DNA of 64,000 nt, from the NCBI GenBank assembly GCA_905221605.1, contig CAJNDS010002412.1, forward strand, positions 846,886-910,885. Direction: 5' to 3'. Position numbers and translations under genes: made by a program. The notes below the pieces were generated by a model. It was not told the DNA's origin, did no database searches, and was given only the letters and a program-made list of their open reading frames with translations. The DNA comes from Symbiodinium natans (taxonomy: Eukaryota > Sar > Dinophyceae > Suessiales > Symbiodiniaceae). Shown here in pieces: positions 63,130 to 64,000 of the stretch (position 1 is its first letter; every line of letters begins with the position of its first letter).

Positions 63130-63829
63130 CCTTAACCCTAAACCCTAAACCCCAAACCCTAAACCCTAAATTAGCATCAGGGGAAACATCCCAACCTAAG
63201 CCCAACTACCTCCCAAAAATGCCCTCGCTGAGCCGGCCTCGACCCAGATGATGGCGCTAACCTCTGGCCTTGGCTACTCCAAAAAACAAGGAGAAAAAGG
63301 GGTTTGGGGTTTAGGGTTTAGGGTTTGGGTTGGGATGTTCCACCTGATGCTAATTTCGGGTTTAGGGTTTAGGTTTTACTCTTCCAACAAAATAAAGAAA
63401 CGCAAAAAAAGTTTAAAGTTCAACTCTTGGCTAAGTAAGTCATTGAGATGCTGCGTGGGATGGCACTTCGAGAAGCGGGCTTGGAGGCTTGAGGTCTTGG
63501 GCTCGAACTTTGTTTGTGTCTTTTGAAATACTATCTATGTCGTGAAATTAAAAGCATGAACGTATAACTAACATATTTGCTTAGGAAGTGAAATTTGGGG
63601 GGCTGGGGCTAAAGGACTCTGGGTTTTTTTGGGACCGCTTTGGTAAGGATCAAGTCTGAGGAGTTAGGTCTTCGGGCCACTGCGATCCTGTTACAGTCCT
63701 TCGAACACTCACACTCCTTCACCCCCTCTCCTTGCTCCCCCGCCGCCCGATGAACACCGAAACCCGAAACCCTAAACCCTAGGCCTGAACCAGCTTTCTG
63801 CTTTCTGCATGTCAGCATAGAGAAGCCTG

Positions 63830-63956
63830 GGCAAAGTGAGCCCCCAGCTCGTATGAGACGATGGTCGAGAATCCCTGATTTTTCTTTTTCGTGAGGCTCG
63901 CAAGCTGAGAGGCCTTCTCATCTCCACCCATGCAGAGCCCGCCGGGCCCAAAGCCC
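63830..63956 (-). CDS. Candidate coding exon, function unknown
   Basis: The minus strand stays open across about 125 bp: GGDEKASQLASLTKKKNQGF then STIVSYELGAHFAQ. It is one of the longer candidate exons. Its end lies just inside the family F fragment at the window edge. No domain recognised. Confidence 0.5.
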
Positions 63957-64000
63957 CTTTGACAGAGCAGCATTTTGAGGAGTTCCCCTTATACTCACAG

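Overview
This window looks like nuclear DNA of a dinoflagellate, most plausibly Symbiodiniaceae/Suessiales. The basis is: hundreds of interstitial copies of the telomere heptamer TTTAGGG/CCCTAAA on both strands; genes broken into short exons (about 16-110 nt, one of 731 nt); introns with GT, GC or GA donors and acceptors of the form AG|G; many short inverted-repeat elements inside those introns; and a Ty1/copia element with dinoflagellate-style accessory domains. I saw no rRNA, tRNA, CRISPR array or bacterial-type operon. Most entries in a six-frame ORF scan are simple-repeat or opposite-strand shadows.

Layout. 0.7-3.5 kb: minus-strand exons of a voltage-gated (EAG/CNG-type) cation channel. 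5.2-9.9 kb: minus-strand exons of a two-EF-hand calcium-binding protein. 10,237-20,990 (+): a complete, apparently young Ty1/copia retrotransposon with identical 156-bp LTRs, a 5-bp target duplication, ORF1 (417 aa, HAD-like domain) and ORF2 (2,638 aa: coiled coil, Gag-like region, CCCH finger, protease, integrase, methyltransferase-like domain, reverse transcriptase, RNase H, and a C-terminal domain with the 2OG-Fe(II)-oxygenase residue pattern). 21-36 kb: mostly degenerate telomere-like repeats, minisatellites and homopolymers, with isolated candidate exons. 36.9-38.0 kb: a minus-strand RCC1-like repeat protein (two exons). 38.4-53.5 kb: many unassigned minus-strand candidate exons between repeats. 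53.6-56.4 kb: a complete nine-exon MFS sugar-porter gene (503 aa, minus). 57.1-61.0 kb: an eleven-exon glutathione S-transferase-like gene (221 aa, minus). 61.2-64 kb: further candidate exons.

The most interesting signal is how introns seem to arise. At least nine short inverted-repeat families recur across the window, and several copies exactly fill introns. In 13 of 27 introns I could resolve by reading frame, the first three intron bases equal the first three bases of the next exon. This is what a 3-bp target-site duplication gives if it supplies the donor (G[T/C/A]N), while the element end supplies the AG acceptor. One GST intron is just telomere repeat between 19-bp near-identical flanks. 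Nearly all host coding signal is on the minus strand; the retrotransposon is on plus.

Exon joins were made by eye from reading frame, family motifs and the AG|G rule; there is no transcript evidence. Function calls for the HAD-like, methyltransferase-like and oxygenase-like domains are motif-based inferences.
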